Shown: positions 24,449 to 33,114, counted from the stretch's first letter. The stretch: DNA of 37,664 nucleotides from an uncultured Clostridia bacterium (GCA_944393375.1 CALXZX010000044.1:1-37664); one strand, 5' to 3'. Made by a program: numbers and translations. Notes: generated from the letters alone by a model not told the origin.

Positions 24449-26347
24449 ATGACAGAAGAAATTTTAAAAAATAATGAGAAATTTGTAAAAAAAGAAAATA
24501 TAAAAAAAGAAGGAGGAAGAACAAGAAGACCATATAATAGGAAGAAAAAAGAATTTAATAATGAAGTAAAAGAAATCAAAAATGAAAATGAGAAAAACAA
24601 TGTGGAAATAAAAAATGAAGAAAATAGAGAAGTAAAACCTATAAAAACAAGAAGAAAAAGAAAAAAAGAAACAGATACTATTTTTAAAAAATCAAGTTTA
24701 AAAATTATTCCATTAGGTGGTTTACATGAGATAGGAAAAAATATCACAGTTTTTGAATATGAGAATGAAATAATTGTAGTAGACTGTGGACTATCATTTC
24801 CAGAAGATGATATGTTAGGAATTGACTTGGTAATACCAGATATATCTTACTTAGAAAAAAATGTAGATAAAATAAAAGGATTAATTATTACTCACGGGCA
24901 TGAAGACCATATAGGTGCAGTTCCATATTTATTGAAAAAGATAAATATTCCAATTTATGCTACAAAATTAACAGCAGGATTAATTAGAAATAAATTAGAA
25001 GAACATAAATTACTTAGAAGTACAGAATTACATGAAGTGGTACAAGGACAAACGATTTCTTTAGGAAAGAATTTTAAAGTTGAATTTATTAGAAGTTCAC
25101 ACAGTATTCCAGACTCTGTTATGTTAGCAATTACAACACCTGCAGGAACAGTTTTACACACAGGTGACTTTAAAGTAGATTATACACCGATTGATGGAAA
25201 AATTATGGACTTTGGAAGAATTGCAGAATTAGGAAATCAAGGAATATTGGCATTAATGTCTGATAGTACAAATGCAGAAAGAAAAGGATTTACAATGTCA
25301 GAAAGTTCAGTTGGAGAAGTTTTTGATAAGCTATTCTTACATTGTACCAAAAGAATTGTGGTTGCCACATTTGCATCAAATGTGCATAGAGTACAACAAA
25401 TTGTAAATTCAGCAGTGAAATATAACAGAAAGATTGCTGTTTGTGGTAGAAGTATGATAAATATGATTGAAACTGCAAGAGAATTGGGATATATTGATTG
25501 TCCGGAAAATATATTTATTGATATTGATATGATAAACAATTATGCAGATGAGAATTTAGTCATTATTACAACAGGAAGTCAAGGAGAACCAATGTCAGCT
25601 TTAACGAGAATGGCGGCAGGTGACCATAGAAAAGTAAAAATTACACCAAATGATTTGGTAATTATATCTGCAACACCAATTCCAGGAAATGAAAAATTTG
25701 TATCAAAAGTGATTGATGATTTAATGCAAATTGGGGCAGAAGTGGTATATAGTTCATTAGAAGCAATCCATGTTTCAGGACATGCTTGTCAAGAAGAACA
25801 AAAATTAATTATTGCTTTGGCAAAACCAAAATATTTTATTCCAGTTCATGGAGAATATAGACAATTAATAGCTCATAGTGAAACGGCACAAAGCATGGGA
25901 ATCGACAAAGACCATATTATTATGATGGCAAATGGTAGAGTTTTAGAAATTAATGAAGATAAAGCAGAATTTACATCAACAGTTCCTTGCGGAAGGGTTC
26001 TTGTAGATGGACTTGGAGTTGGAGATGTTGGAAGTATTGTTTTAAGAGATAGACAACATTTATCACAAGATGGATTGATTGTCATTGTGCTAACAATGGA
26101 TTCCTCAACAGGAGAAGTTGTAGCAGGACCAGATGTGATTTCAAGAGGATTTGTTTATGTAAGAGAATCTGAGAACTTAATGGATGATGTAAAATCAGTT
26201 GTAAGACATGAAATAAAAAAATGTGAAGAAAGAGGTATTAGAGATTGGGGAACTATTAAGTCTGCAACAAGAGAAAATTTAAGAGATTATATCTTTATGA
26301 AAACAAAAAGAAATCCAATGATTATTCCAATTATTATGGAGATATAA
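24449..26347 (+). CDS. rnj: Ribonuclease J
   Basis: A 632-aa dual 5'-3' exo/endoribonuclease central to mRNA decay and rRNA maturation in Firmicutes. Residues about 1-75 are a Lys/Arg/Glu/Asn-rich extension (GGRTRRPYNRKKKEF) absent from the B. subtilis enzymes. The metallo-beta-lactamase domain follows: LGGLHEIGKNITVFEYENE, the metal motif ITHGHEDHIGAVPYL (near 149-154), SSHSIPDSV and HTGDFKVD. The beta-CASP part has LMSDSTNAERKGFT, TGSQGEPMSAL and HVSGHACQEEQKL. The C-terminal domain is complete. A GAAAGGTG site lies 6 nt before the ATG. Its 3' end is bounded by a terminator. Confidence 0.95.
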   Translation: MTEEILKNNEKFVKKENIKKEGGRTRRPYNRKKKEFNNEVKEIKNENEKNNVEIKNEENREVKPIKTRRKRKKETDTIFKKSSLKIIPLGGLHEIGKNITVFEYENEIIVVDCGLSFPEDDMLGIDLVIPDISYLEKNVDKIKGLIITHGHEDHIGAVPYLLKKINIPIYATKLTAGLIRNKLEEHKLLRSTELHEVVQGQTISLGKNFKVEFIRSSHSIPDSVMLAITTPAGTVLHTGDFKVDYTPIDGKIMDFGRIAELGNQGILALMSDSTNAERKGFTMSESSVGEVFDKLFLHCTKRIVVATFASNVHRVQQIVNSAVKYNRKIAVCGRSMINMIETARELGYIDCPENIFIDIDMINNYADENLVIITTGSQGEPMSALTRMAAGDHRKVKITPNDLVIISATPIPGNEKFVSKVIDDLMQIGAEVVYSSLEAIHVSGHACQEEQKLIIALAKPKYFIPVHGEYRQLIAHSETAQSMGIDKDHIIMMANGRVLEINEDKAEFTSTVPCGRVLVDGLGVGDVGSIVLRDRQHLSQDGLIVIVLTMDSSTGEVVAGPDVISRGFVYVRESENLMDDVKSVVRHEIKKCEERGIRDWGTIKSATRENLRDYIFMKTKRNPMIIPIIMEI

Positions 26348-26356
26348 TAGAAATGT

Positions 26357-26390
26357 AAAATACTAAGTTTTAATGACTTAGTATTTTTTG
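26357..26390 (+). terminator. Intrinsic terminator of rnj
   Basis: A 10-bp stem AATACTAAGT/ACTTAGTATT (26359-26368, 26376-26385) with a 7-nt loop and T-run. Confidence 0.85.
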
Positions 26391-26426
26391 TTTTATATTG
26401 TAAACACTAGCAATAGAGGTGTTAGT

Positions 26427-26654
26427 GTGAGAGAAGAAGAAATTATACAAAAATGGAGAGCTGGGTTAAGTAAAAATAAATTGGCAGAAATTTATCGAAA
26501 AAAATTTAATAGACAGATACGAATTATTAGAAGTAGTGTAAGACATAGACATGATGGAAAATTTATTACCAATTATGAAAGTTTAGCACATATAGAAAGT
26601 GTAATATATAGATATTTAAAAAAAAATACAAGTGCAAAATCAAAAAAATCATAA
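26427..26654 (+). CDS. Small basic protein with helix-turn-helix look
   Basis: A 75-aa protein not recognised. It starts at a GTG (26427) with AGAGGTG 5 nt upstream; a longer form from ATG 26388 would overlap the rnj terminator. The sequence REEEIIQKWRAGLSKNKLAEIYRKKFNR is like the first helices of resolvase- or sigma-type HTH domains, followed by a basic stretch IRIIRSSVRHRHDG and a helix with a Lys-rich tail. It may bind nucleic acid. It is read in the same direction as the S10 operon and lies directly before that operon's promoter. Confidence 0.6.
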   Translation: MREEEIIQKWRAGLSKNKLAEIYRKKFNRQIRIIRSSVRHRHDGKFITNYESLAHIESVIYRYLKKNTSAKSKKS

Positions 26655-26661
26655 AAAAATA

Positions 26662-26690
26662 TTGACATCTATTGGCAATCATTGTATAAT
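26662..26690 (+). promoter_or_regulatory. Promoter of the S10/spc ribosomal protein operon
   Basis: Consensus TTGACA and TATAAT separated by 17 nt, the strongest promoter in the window. The predicted start is near 26697. Confidence 0.9.
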
Positions 26691-26696
26691 ATATGA

Positions 26697-26853
26697 GCAT
26701 GAATTGAGCGATGAAACTGAATGTGGCTACATCCTTACGAAAAACAAGGATGGAGGGAACTTCAGTGGAGTATGTCATGGCAAAGACCAGGCGGTAAGTT
26801 TTTAGAATTTAAGCACTTATCCCAGAATTATCATGCGTATTTTGGGTTTTTTT
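26697..26853 (+). promoter_or_regulatory. Structured leader with attenuator-like terminator upstream of rpsJ
   Basis: From the predicted start, ACTGAA (26716-26721) pairs with TTCAGT (26761-26766) and encloses the hairpin CATCCTT/AAGGATG (26730-26736, 26746-26752). A terminator follows: CCCAGAAT (26821-26828) with ATTTTGGG (26839-26846) and seven T. The loop/right part TCATGC (26831-26836) can instead pair with GCATGA (26697-26702) at the extreme 5' end, a candidate antiterminator. It is not any riboswitch or r-protein leader I recognise. An alternative is a short independent RNA ending at the terminator. Confidence 0.6.
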
Positions 26854-26964
26854 ATAGGTAATATTCAAAACACCTGAGTGCGTTTTAACTTGCCACGGTA
26901 ATTTCGATAGCAAAACCTTGCTATCACAAACAAAAAATATTTTAAAGAAGGAGGGAAAATTACA
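26854..26964 (+). promoter_or_regulatory. Second structured leader segment before rpsJ
   Basis: Two hairpins lie between the attenuator and rpsJ: AAAACAC/GTGCGTTTT (about 26867-26886) and GATAGCAA/TTGCTATC (26906-26925). The rpsJ ribosome site AAGGAGGG follows. Confidence 0.5.
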
Positions 26965-27288
26965 ATGGCAAACACAGTAGCAACAAGTGAAAAAATAAGA
27001 ATAAGACTAAAAGCTTATGACCATGTAATTTTAGATCAGTCTGCTGAAAAGATAGTAGAAACAGCTAAAAAAACAGGAGCAAAGGTATCAGGTCCTATTC
27101 CATTACCAACACAAAAAGAAATCGTAACAATTTTACGTTCTCCACATAAATATAAAGATTCAAGAGAACAATTTGAAATGAGAACACATAAAAGAGTTAT
27201 TGATATTTTATATCCAACACAAAAAACAGTTGACAGCTTAATGAAATTAGAGTTACCAGCTGGTGTAGATATAGAAATTAAATTATAA
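26965..27288 (+). CDS. rpsJ: 30S ribosomal protein S10
   Basis: A 107-aa S10, head protein of the small subunit and NusB partner in antitermination. Conserved segments: [46 protein letters not shown] and [16 protein letters not shown]. The N-terminus MANTVATSE is a few residues longer than usual. First gene of the operon, behind the leader. AAGGAGGG precedes the ATG. Confidence 0.97.
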   Translation: MANTVATSEKIRIRLKAYDHVILDQSAEKIVETAKKTGAKVSGPIPLPTQKEIVTILRSPHKYKDSREQFEMRTHKRVIDILYPTQKTVDSLMKLELPAGVDIEIKL

Positions 27289-27462
27289 CAAGACTTTGTC
27301 TTGATATAATGCTTACCTAAATAATACACAAAATGCTGGTGCATTTTGGTAGTGTTATAATTTATTAAAGACTACTATATATAATGTAGCATCAAAACCA
27401 AGCTGATATTAACATGAAAAATGCAAATATAAAGTATCAGCCAATAGTTAGGAGGAAATAAA
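27289..27462 (+). promoter_or_regulatory. Structured spacer between rpsJ and rplC
   Basis: A 174-nt gap where about 20 nt is usual. It holds CAAGAC-TTT-GTCTTG right after the rpsJ stop, a second hairpin with apical CAAAATGC/GCATTTTG (27332-27352), CTAC/GTAG, and GCTGATA/TATCAGC closing a 26-nt loop directly before the rplC ribosome site TTAGGAGG. The last stem could gate rplC translation. Confidence 0.5.
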
Positions 27463-28098
27463 ATGAAAAAAGGAATAATCGGAAGAAAAATTGGAATGAC
27501 ACAAATCTTTGATGAAAAAGGAAATGTAATTCCAGTAACAGTTATAGAAGCTGGACCATGTGTTGTAGCACAAGTAAAAACAGTAGAAACAGATGGTTAC
27601 AATGCCGTTCAATTAGGATTTGGAGATGTAAAAGACAAACACATCAACAAACCAGAAGCAGGACATTTTGCAAAAGCAAAATTAGCTAACAAAAAACATT
27701 TAAGAGAATTCAGACTAGATTCAATAGAAGGAATCAAAGTGGGAGACGAAGTAAAAGCAGATGTTTTTGAAGCAGGAGAAAAAATCGATGTTCAAGGAAC
27801 ATCAAAAGGAAAAGGATTCCAAGGTGTTATTAAAAGACATGGACAACATAGAGGACCTATGGGACATGGTTCTATGTATCATAGAAGACCAGGTTCAATG
27901 GGATCTACATCAACACCAGGTAGAGTATTTAAAGGTAAAAAATTACCAGGACATATGGGAAGGGTTACAGTTACAATACAAAACTTAGATGTTGTAAGAG
28001 TAGATATGGATAAAAATGTAATTTTAGTAAAAGGTAGCGTTCCAGGAGCAAAAGGTGCTATCTTAAAAGTAAAATCAGCTGTAAAGGCTACTAAATAG
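27463..28098 (+). CDS. rplC: 50S ribosomal protein L3
   Basis: A 211-aa L3, early-assembly protein near the peptidyl-transferase centre. It starts [19 protein letters not shown], and the central extension [16 protein letters not shown] with [19 protein letters not shown] is the part that reaches the catalytic core. Length and motifs are normal. TTAGGAGG lies upstream; rplD follows after 20 nt. Confidence 0.97.
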   Translation: MKKGIIGRKIGMTQIFDEKGNVIPVTVIEAGPCVVAQVKTVETDGYNAVQLGFGDVKDKHINKPEAGHFAKAKLANKKHLREFRLDSIEGIKVGDEVKADVFEAGEKIDVQGTSKGKGFQGVIKRHGQHRGPMGHGSMYHRRPGSMGSTSTPGRVFKGKKLPGHMGRVTVTIQNLDVVRVDMDKNVILVKGSVPGAKGAILKVKSAVKATK

Positions 28099-28118
28099 AA
28101 GGAAGGAGGAAGAACAAA

Positions 28119-28742
28119 ATGCCAAAAGTAGACGTTTTAGATATGAAAGGTAAAAAAGTAAGTGATATAGAATTAGCAGATAGTGTATTTGGTATTGAAC
28201 CAAATGAAGCTATTGTACATAGCGTTTTAGTTAACTATTTAGCTAATCAAAGACAAGGTACACAAAGTACAAAAACAAGAGCAGAAGTTTCAGGTGGTGG
28301 TAAAAAACCATGGAGACAAAAAGGAACAGGTAGAGCAAGACAAGGTTCAATAAGAGCTCCACAATGGATTAAAGGTGGTATTGCTTTAGGACCAAAACCT
28401 CGTTCATATAAATATACAGTTAATAAAAAAGAAAAAAGACTTGCAATAAAATCAGTATTAAGTTCTAAAGTTTTAGAAAAAGAATTAACAGTTGTTGACA
28501 AATTAGAATTAAAAGAAATCAAAACAAAAACTATGGTAAAAGCATTAGCAGACATGAAAGTTGAAGGAAAAACATTAATAGTTCTTCCAGAAAACAACAA
28601 AAACGTTTTAATGTCATCAAGAAATATTGAAGGAGTTAAAACAATAGTTGCTAATAACATAAACATATTTGATTTATTAAAATATACAAATCTAATTTTA
28701 CCAGTAGACACTGTTAAAAAATTAGAGGAGGTGTACGCATAA
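28119..28742 (+). CDS. rplD: 50S ribosomal protein L4
   Basis: A 207-aa L4, lining the exit tunnel and, in some bacteria, the autoregulator of the S10 operon. The tunnel loop GGGKKPWRQKGTGRARQGS (about residues 60-78) is intact, followed by WKGG-type IKGGIALGPKPRSY. The C-terminal fold includes FDLLKYTNLILPVDTVKKLEE. If L4 feedback exists here, the leader at 26697-26853 is the candidate target. It overlaps rplW by 1 nt (TAATG). Confidence 0.97.
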   Translation: MPKVDVLDMKGKKVSDIELADSVFGIEPNEAIVHSVLVNYLANQRQGTQSTKTRAEVSGGGKKPWRQKGTGRARQGSIRAPQWIKGGIALGPKPRSYKYTVNKKEKRLAIKSVLSSKVLEKELTVVDKLELKEIKTKTMVKALADMKVEGKTLIVLPENNKNVLMSSRNIEGVKTIVANNINIFDLLKYTNLILPVDTVKKLEEVYA

Positions 28743-29089
28743 TGTTACCAGAAGAAATAATAATAGCACCAGTTGTTACTGAAAAAAGTAATGACCAATT
28801 ACAAGAAGGTAAATACACTTTCAAAGTAAATAAAAAAGCTACAAAAGTTGAAATAGCAAAAGCTGTTGAAAAACTTTTTGAAGTAAAAGTATTAAATGTT
28901 AATACAATCAATGTAAGAGGAAAGAAAAAAAGAGTAGGATACCATGTTGGAAAAACATCTGACTGGAAAAAAGCAATTGTAACAATTGATACTAATCCAT
29001 CAGATGAAACATATCTAACAAAAGGTGGAAAAGAAGTTAAAGTTTCTAAGAAATATAAAGATTCAATTGATGAATTCATGGGAGCATAG
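28742..29089 (+). CDS. rplW: 50S ribosomal protein L23
   Basis: A 115-aa L23 at the tunnel exit, docking site for trigger factor and SRP. Motifs: IIIAPVVTEKSNDQLQEGKYTF and VEKLFEVKVLNVNTINVRGKKKR. The C-terminus (KKYKDSIDEFMGA) runs about 15-20 residues beyond the common bacterial length. It is coupled to rplD; an unrecognised gene, not rplB, follows. Confidence 0.95.
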   Translation: MLPEEIIIAPVVTEKSNDQLQEGKYTFKVNKKATKVEIAKAVEKLFEVKVLNVNTINVRGKKKRVGYHVGKTSDWKKAIVTIDTNPSDETYLTKGGKEVKVSKKYKDSIDEFMGA

Positions 29090-29114
29090 TCTGTTAGTGA
29101 GGTGGTTGTAGATT

Positions 29115-29507
29115 ATGGAAAAATATTATGAAGGTATGAAACAATATCTAGAAAAACGTAAAGGAGAACCAACTGGAAATACAGGTTTTAGTTCATTTCA
29201 AAGTTCATCTAATATAACTCATGAAGGCGATAGTGGAAAAATAGAATTATATGCATTAACTTTAAAAGGATATTCAGATAAACAAAGAACACTAATAGAT
29301 ACAATTATGGAAAAAGCAAAAAAATTAGGAAAAGTCATAAAAGAAGAAACTTTTAGAAAAAATTTAGCTAAAATGGAATTAGAAGAATTAGAGAATTTGC
29401 TAAATAGTATAGAAGAATTGGAAGCTCAACAGCAGCAAAAAGGAGAGGCAAAAGAACAAACACCAACAAACCATGAGACTGATGCAGGTATAGAACCAGG
29501 TGAATAA
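29115..29507 (+). CDS. Unrecognised 130-aa gene inserted between rplW and rplB
   Basis: Not recognised. The position is normally empty, as rplW and rplB are adjacent in nearly all bacteria. The protein is hydrophilic: an N-terminal helix MEKYYEGMKQYLEKRKG, a low-complexity Ser/Thr/Gly stretch (FSSFQSSSN), a helical middle (YSDKQRTLIDTIMEKAKKLGKV) and Glu-rich coiled-coil helices ending LNSIEELEAQQQQKG with a disordered acidic tail. There is no membrane segment or known catalytic motif. GAGGTGG is 10 nt before the ATG. Base composition matches the neighbours and there are no transposon ends. It would be co-expressed with ribosomal proteins; a ribosome-associated role is only a guess. Confidence 0.7.
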   Translation: MEKYYEGMKQYLEKRKGEPTGNTGFSSFQSSSNITHEGDSGKIELYALTLKGYSDKQRTLIDTIMEKAKKLGKVIKEETFRKNLAKMELEELENLLNSIEELEAQQQQKGEAKEQTPTNHETDAGIEPGE

Positions 29508-29614
29508 ATGCAATTGAATTTTGAAATTATTGGGAAAACACCCAGATAAGAAAGAATATCTGTAAATGGAGCAGGAAAAAGTCCATTAATAAAATATAAA
29601 GGAGAGAATAAATA
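29508..29614 (+). other. Spacer before rplB with small hairpins
   Basis: Contains TGGG/CCCA and CAGATA/TATCTG (about 29531-29562) as two adjacent or alternative hairpins, then GGAGAG before the rplB start. Nothing else is recognisable. Confidence 0.35.
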
Positions 29615-30442
29615 ATGGGAATGAAACATTTTAAACCATATACACCATCAAGAAGAAACATGACAGTTTCAGACTTTTCAGAAATTACAAAGAAAACTCC
29701 TGAAAAATCATTACTTGCAAAGAAAAAGAAAAATGCAGGTAGAAATTCTTATGGTAGAATCACAGTAAGACATCAAGGTGGTGGAAATAGACAAAAATAT
29801 AGAATTATTGATTTTAAAAGAAGAAAAGATAACATGGAAGCAACAGTTATTGGTATTGAATATGATCCAAACAGAAGTGCTAACATTGCTTTAGTTCAAT
29901 ATGAAGATGGAGAAAAAGCATATATTTTAGCACCACAAGGATTAAAAGATGGAGATAAAGTTGTATCTGGAGAAACAGCAGATATCAAACCAGGTAACTG
30001 CATGCCAATCAGCAGTATTCCAGTAGGTACTTTAATTCATAATATCGAATTAAATCCAGGACAAGGTGGAAAATTAGTTAAAGCTGCTGGACAAAGTGCA
30101 CAATTGATGGCTAAAGAAGGTAAATATGCACATGTAAGATTACCTTCAGGAGAAATGAGATTAATCTTAGCTAAATGTAGAGCTACAATTGGTGTTATTG
30201 GAAACAGTGATCATGAAAACGTTAAAATCGGAAAAGCTGGTAGAAAGAGACATATGGGAATCAGACCAACTGTTAGAGGATCTGTTATGAACCCAGTAGA
30301 TCACCCACATGGTGGTGGTGAAGGTAGAGCACCAGTTGGACACGCAGGACCACTTACTCCTTGGGGTAAACCAGCACTTGGATACAAAACAAGAAATAAA
30401 AAGAAATTATCAAATAAATTTATCGTTAAGAGAAGAAAATAA
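29615..30442 (+). CDS. rplB: 50S ribosomal protein L2
   Basis: A 275-aa L2, required for subunit joining and peptidyl-transferase activity. Complete from [20 protein letters not shown] through [19 protein letters not shown] to the hallmark C-terminal loop [17 protein letters not shown] and the Lys/Arg tail. Normal length. AAAGGAGAG precedes the ATG. A four-hairpin element follows before rpsS. Confidence 0.98.
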   Translation: MGMKHFKPYTPSRRNMTVSDFSEITKKTPEKSLLAKKKKNAGRNSYGRITVRHQGGGNRQKYRIIDFKRRKDNMEATVIGIEYDPNRSANIALVQYEDGEKAYILAPQGLKDGDKVVSGETADIKPGNCMPISSIPVGTLIHNIELNPGQGGKLVKAAGQSAQLMAKEGKYAHVRLPSGEMRLILAKCRATIGVIGNSDHENVKIGKAGRKRHMGIRPTVRGSVMNPVDHPHGGGEGRAPVGHAGPLTPWGKPALGYKTRNKKKLSNKFIVKRRK

Positions 30443-30445
30443 GAT

Positions 30446-30570
30446 AATTGGACGTTGGCGAAATCAAAGATTTCGACGTCCAGATGTGCAAATTGCTTCG
30501 CAATATTGCACTGCCTAAGGTAAATTAACCTTGTTTTATAGCAAAAAATCTTGCGATTTTTGCTATAAAA
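30446..30570 (+). repeat. Four-hairpin element between rplB and rpsS
   Basis: Hairpin 1 (30450-30481): GGACG stem, TTGG bulge, CGAAATC-AAA-GATTTCG tip. Hairpin 2 (30486-30511): GTGCAA, ATTGC-TTC-GCAAT, TTGCAC. Hairpin 3 (30517-30532): AAGGT/ACCTT. Hairpin 4 (30534-30570): a near-perfect stem of about 14-17 bp from TTTTATAGCAAAAA. The same words (CGAAATCAAAGATTT; TTAACCTTGTT; AAAAATCTT) recur at 33482-33630, so the two are relatives. Neither has a terminating T-run. Confidence 0.7.
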
Positions 30571-30604
30571 TAAAATTTAATTTTAAGAATGGGAGGATAA
30601 TTAA

Positions 30605-30886
30605 ATGTCAAGATCAAGCAAGAAGAAACCATTTGTAGAAGCTAAATTATTAAAAAGAATTGAAGCTATGAATGAAACAGGAGCTAAAGATGTATTAAAA
30701 ACATGGTCAAGAGCTTCAACAATATATCCACAAATGGTTGGTCATACAATCGCTGTACATGATGGAAGAAAACATGTTCCAATTTATATTACAGAAGAAA
30801 TGATCGGTCATAAATTAGGTGAATTTGCTCCTACAAGAACATATAAAGGTCATGCAGGAGAAAAAACAACAAAAGTTAATAAATAA
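30605..30886 (+). CDS. rpsS: 30S ribosomal protein S19
   Basis: A 93-aa S19 in the 30S head, near the A-site finger bridge. It starts [21 protein letters not shown], with [22 protein letters not shown] and [13 protein letters not shown]. Complete and normal. TGGGAGG lies upstream. Confidence 0.97.
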   Translation: MSRSSKKKPFVEAKLLKRIEAMNETGAKDVLKTWSRASTIYPQMVGHTIAVHDGRKHVPIYITEEMIGHKLGEFAPTRTYKGHAGEKTTKVNK

Positions 30887-30906
30887 GAAAAGATAGAACT
30901 TAAAAA

Positions 30907-30985
30907 AGGGTAAACACACATTCATATGGGTAGTGGATATATCTTGTCCTAAAAGAAATACCCTAAGAAAAGATGTGTCCCCTGA
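30907..30985 (+). repeat. Possible diverged pseudoknot element between rpsS and rplV (copy F)
   Basis: AGGGTA (30907-30912) pairs with TACCCT (30959-30964), and ACACAT (30916-30921) pairs with ATGTGT (30973-30978). The order a-b-a'-b' is an H-type pseudoknot, as in the copies near rplF and rplO. The tail GTGTCCCCTGACAATA also matches those copies, but the interior does not, so common origin is less certain. Confidence 0.45.
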
Positions 30986-31008
30986 CAATAGTTAGGAGGT
31001 AGAATAAA

Positions 31009-31371
31009 GTGCAAGAGCAAGAAACAGTAGTAAGAAACGAAGCTAGAGCAACTCTTAGATATACAAGAATTTCAGCAAGAAAAGTAAAAATTGTTGCTGA
31101 CTTAATAAGAGGAAAAAATGTAGATGAAGCTTTAGCAATCGTAAAATTTACACCAAAAGCATCATCAGAAATAATCGAAAAATTATTAAAATCAGCAATT
31201 GCAAATGCTGAAAATAATCATGATATGAAACATGAAAATTTATATGTTGCTGAAATCTATGCAAATCAAGGTCCAACATTAAAAAGAATTAGACCGGCTG
31301 CAAAGGGGTCAGCTGTTAGAATTAGAAAAAGAACAAGTCATATAACAATCGTGTTAAGAGATGACAAATAG
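31009..31371 (+). CDS. rplV: 50S ribosomal protein L22
   Basis: A 120-aa L22 whose hairpin lines the exit tunnel. [22 protein letters not shown] and [25 protein letters not shown] are conserved, and the tunnel loop [20 protein letters not shown] is intact. It starts at a GTG with TTAGGAGG upstream. The N-terminal [11 protein letters not shown] is slightly long. Confidence 0.96.
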   Translation: MQEQETVVRNEARATLRYTRISARKVKIVADLIRGKNVDEALAIVKFTPKASSEIIEKLLKSAIANAENNHDMKHENLYVAEIYANQGPTLKRIRPAAKGSAVRIRKRTSHITIVLRDDK

Positions 31372-31391
31372 AGAAAGGAGGATTTATAAAA

Positions 31392-32048
31392 ATGGGACAA
31401 AAAGTACATCCAACAGGCGTAAGAGTTGGTATAATCAAAGATTGGAACTCTAAATGGTATGCAGATTCAAGAAACTTTGCAGATTATTTAGTAGAAGATC
31501 AAAAAATCCGTAAATTTTTAAAGAAAAAATTATATGCTGCTGGAATTTCTAAAATAGAAATTGAAAGAACAGCAAAAGCCGTTAAAGTAAATTTATATAC
31601 TGCTAAACCAGGAATTGTAATTGGAAAAGGTGGAGCAGGTGCAGAAAGCATAAAAGCTGAACTTGCAAAATTAATTGGAAAAGATGTTAATTTAAATATT
31701 GTAGAGGTTAAAAATATTGATACAGATGCACAATTAGTAGCAGAAAACATTGCTGGTCAATTAGAAAGAAGAATTTCATTCAGAAGAGCTATGAAACAAT
31801 GTATGCAAAAATCTATGAAAGCAGGTGCTTTGGGAATCAAAACTTCAGTATCTGGAAGATTAGGTGGAGCTGACATGGCAAGAACTGAATTCTATAAAGA
31901 AGGAAATATTCCATTACAAACTTTAAGAGCTGATATTGATTATGGATTTGCAGAAGCAGATACCACATATGGAAAAATCGGTGTAAAAGTATGGATATAT
32001 AAAGGTGAAGTTCTTCCTACTAAACAAGAGGAAGGAGGAGACAAATAA
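31392..32048 (+). CDS. rpsC: 30S ribosomal protein S3
   Basis: A 218-aa S3 at the mRNA entry tunnel. It starts [22 protein letters not shown]. The KH domain includes [19 protein letters not shown], and the C-terminal domain has [23 protein letters not shown]. The stop overlaps the rplP start (TAATG). Confidence 0.97.
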   Translation: MGQKVHPTGVRVGIIKDWNSKWYADSRNFADYLVEDQKIRKFLKKKLYAAGISKIEIERTAKAVKVNLYTAKPGIVIGKGGAGAESIKAELAKLIGKDVNLNIVEVKNIDTDAQLVAENIAGQLERRISFRRAMKQCMQKSMKAGALGIKTSVSGRLGGADMARTEFYKEGNIPLQTLRADIDYGFAEADTTYGKIGVKVWIYKGEVLPTKQEEGGDK

Positions 32049-32491
32049 TGCCATTAATGCCAAAAAGATCAAAATTCAGAAAAATGCAAAAAGGTAGAAT
32101 GAGAGGAAAAGCAACTAGAGGAAATAAAGTAACAGATGGTGAATATGGAATTCAAGCAGTTACTGCTGGATTAATTACAGGTAACCAAATTGAAGCAGCT
32201 CGTATTGCGATGACTCGTTATATTAAGAGAGGTGGAAAGGTTTGGATTAAAATATTCCCTGATAAACCAATTACAGCAAAACCAATTGGAACTCGTATGG
32301 GTAAAGGTAAAGGTGCTCCTGAATATTGGGTAGCAGTTGTTAAACCAGGAAGAGTTATGTTTGAAATTGCTGGAGTACCAGAAGAAGTTGCTAGAGAAGC
32401 TCTAAGACTTGCTATGAATAAACTACCTAATAAAACAAAAATTGTAGCAAGAGAAACTGAGAAGGTAGGTGATAATGATGAAGATAAGTAA
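32048..32491 (+). CDS. rplP: 50S ribosomal protein L16
   Basis: A 147-aa L16 near the A-site tRNA elbow. It starts [21 protein letters not shown], with [27 protein letters not shown] and a typical end followed by a short acidic tail. It overlaps rpmC by 14 nt. Confidence 0.97.
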   Translation: MPLMPKRSKFRKMQKGRMRGKATRGNKVTDGEYGIQAVTAGLITGNQIEAARIAMTRYIKRGGKVWIKIFPDKPITAKPIGTRMGKGKGAPEYWVAVVKPGRVMFEIAGVPEEVAREALRLAMNKLPNKTKIVARETEKVGDNDEDK

Positions 32492-32684
32492 AATTAGAGA
32501 AATGTCTTCACCAGAACTAGAGAAAGAATTAGGTGAACTAAAAACAGAATTATTCAAATTAAAATTTAGTTTAGCTACAAATGGATTAGATAATCCAATG
32601 AAAATCAAAGAAGTAAAAAGAGATATAGCTAAAATAAATACTGTATTAACAGAAAGAAAAATAGCTGAAAGCAAGAAAGCGTAA
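32478..32684 (+). CDS. rpmC: 50S ribosomal protein L29
   Basis: A 68-aa two-helix protein near the tunnel exit. [23 protein letters not shown] and the end [14 protein letters not shown] are family hallmarks. The ATG at 32478 is preferred, as GGTAGGTG ends 7 nt upstream; GTG 32469 and ATG 32475 are in frame. A pseudoknot repeat follows before rpsQ. Confidence 0.93.
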   Translation: MKISKIREMSSPELEKELGELKTELFKLKFSLATNGLDNPMKIKEVKRDIAKINTVLTERKIAESKKA

Positions 32685-32708
32685 TAGATAGGAGATAACT
32701 TTAGTAGA

Positions 32709-32790
32709 GGTCATCAATTATTCACAAGGGGAAGGGGGGGTCCTTGAACCAAGTGGAAATGATCAAAACGTAAGGTGTGTCCCTTGTCAT
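32709..32790 (+). repeat. Pseudoknot repeat copy A, before rpsQ
   Basis: S1: GGTCAT (32709-32714) with ATGATC (32759-32764), one G-U pair. S2: an AAGGG-type G-run (32732 on) and CCTT (32742-32745) with AAGG (32772-32775) and CCCTT (32781-32785). The core CCTTGAACCAAGTGGAA is shared with copies B and C. It ends 15 nt before AAAGGAG of rpsQ. Confidence 0.75.
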
Positions 32791-32815
32791 TAAGTTTAAG
32801 AAAGGAGAAATCTAA

Positions 32816-33079
32816 ATGGAAGAAAGAAATCTTCGTAAAGTTATGGTTGGAACTGTTAAATCTAACAAAATGGATAAAACAGTTGTCGTAGCAGTACAAA
32901 CAAATGTGAGCCATGGTGTATATGGAAAAACAGTTAAAAGAACATACAAACTAAAAGCTCATGATGAAGAAAATGTTTGTCAAATTGGTGATAAAGTAAA
33001 AGTAATGGAAACAAGACCACTTTCTAAAGATAAAAGATGGAGAGTTGTAGAAGTCTTGGAAAAAGCAGATATAAAATAA
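32816..33079 (+). CDS. rpsQ: 30S ribosomal protein S17
   Basis: An 87-aa OB-fold protein binding 16S helix 11. It starts [23 protein letters not shown], with [17 protein letters not shown] and [21 protein letters not shown]. Complete. AAAGGAG precedes the ATG. Confidence 0.96.
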   Translation: MEERNLRKVMVGTVKSNKMDKTVVVAVQTNVSHGVYGKTVKRTYKLKAHDEENVCQIGDKVKVMETRPLSKDKRWRVVEVLEKADIK

Positions 33080-33114
33080 TAATTTTAGAAGAATGAAGAA
33101 GGGAGGAACCAAAA

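Noticed and set aside
26697..26853. SAM, TPP or c-di-GMP riboswitch in the S10 leader
   Set aside because: GGAGGG and GGCAAAGACC words look suggestive, but the full consensus cores and their order are absent.
27761..27988. Second forward frame inside rplC
   Set aside because: It overlaps the conserved L3 core in another frame with no ribosome site or recognisable product.
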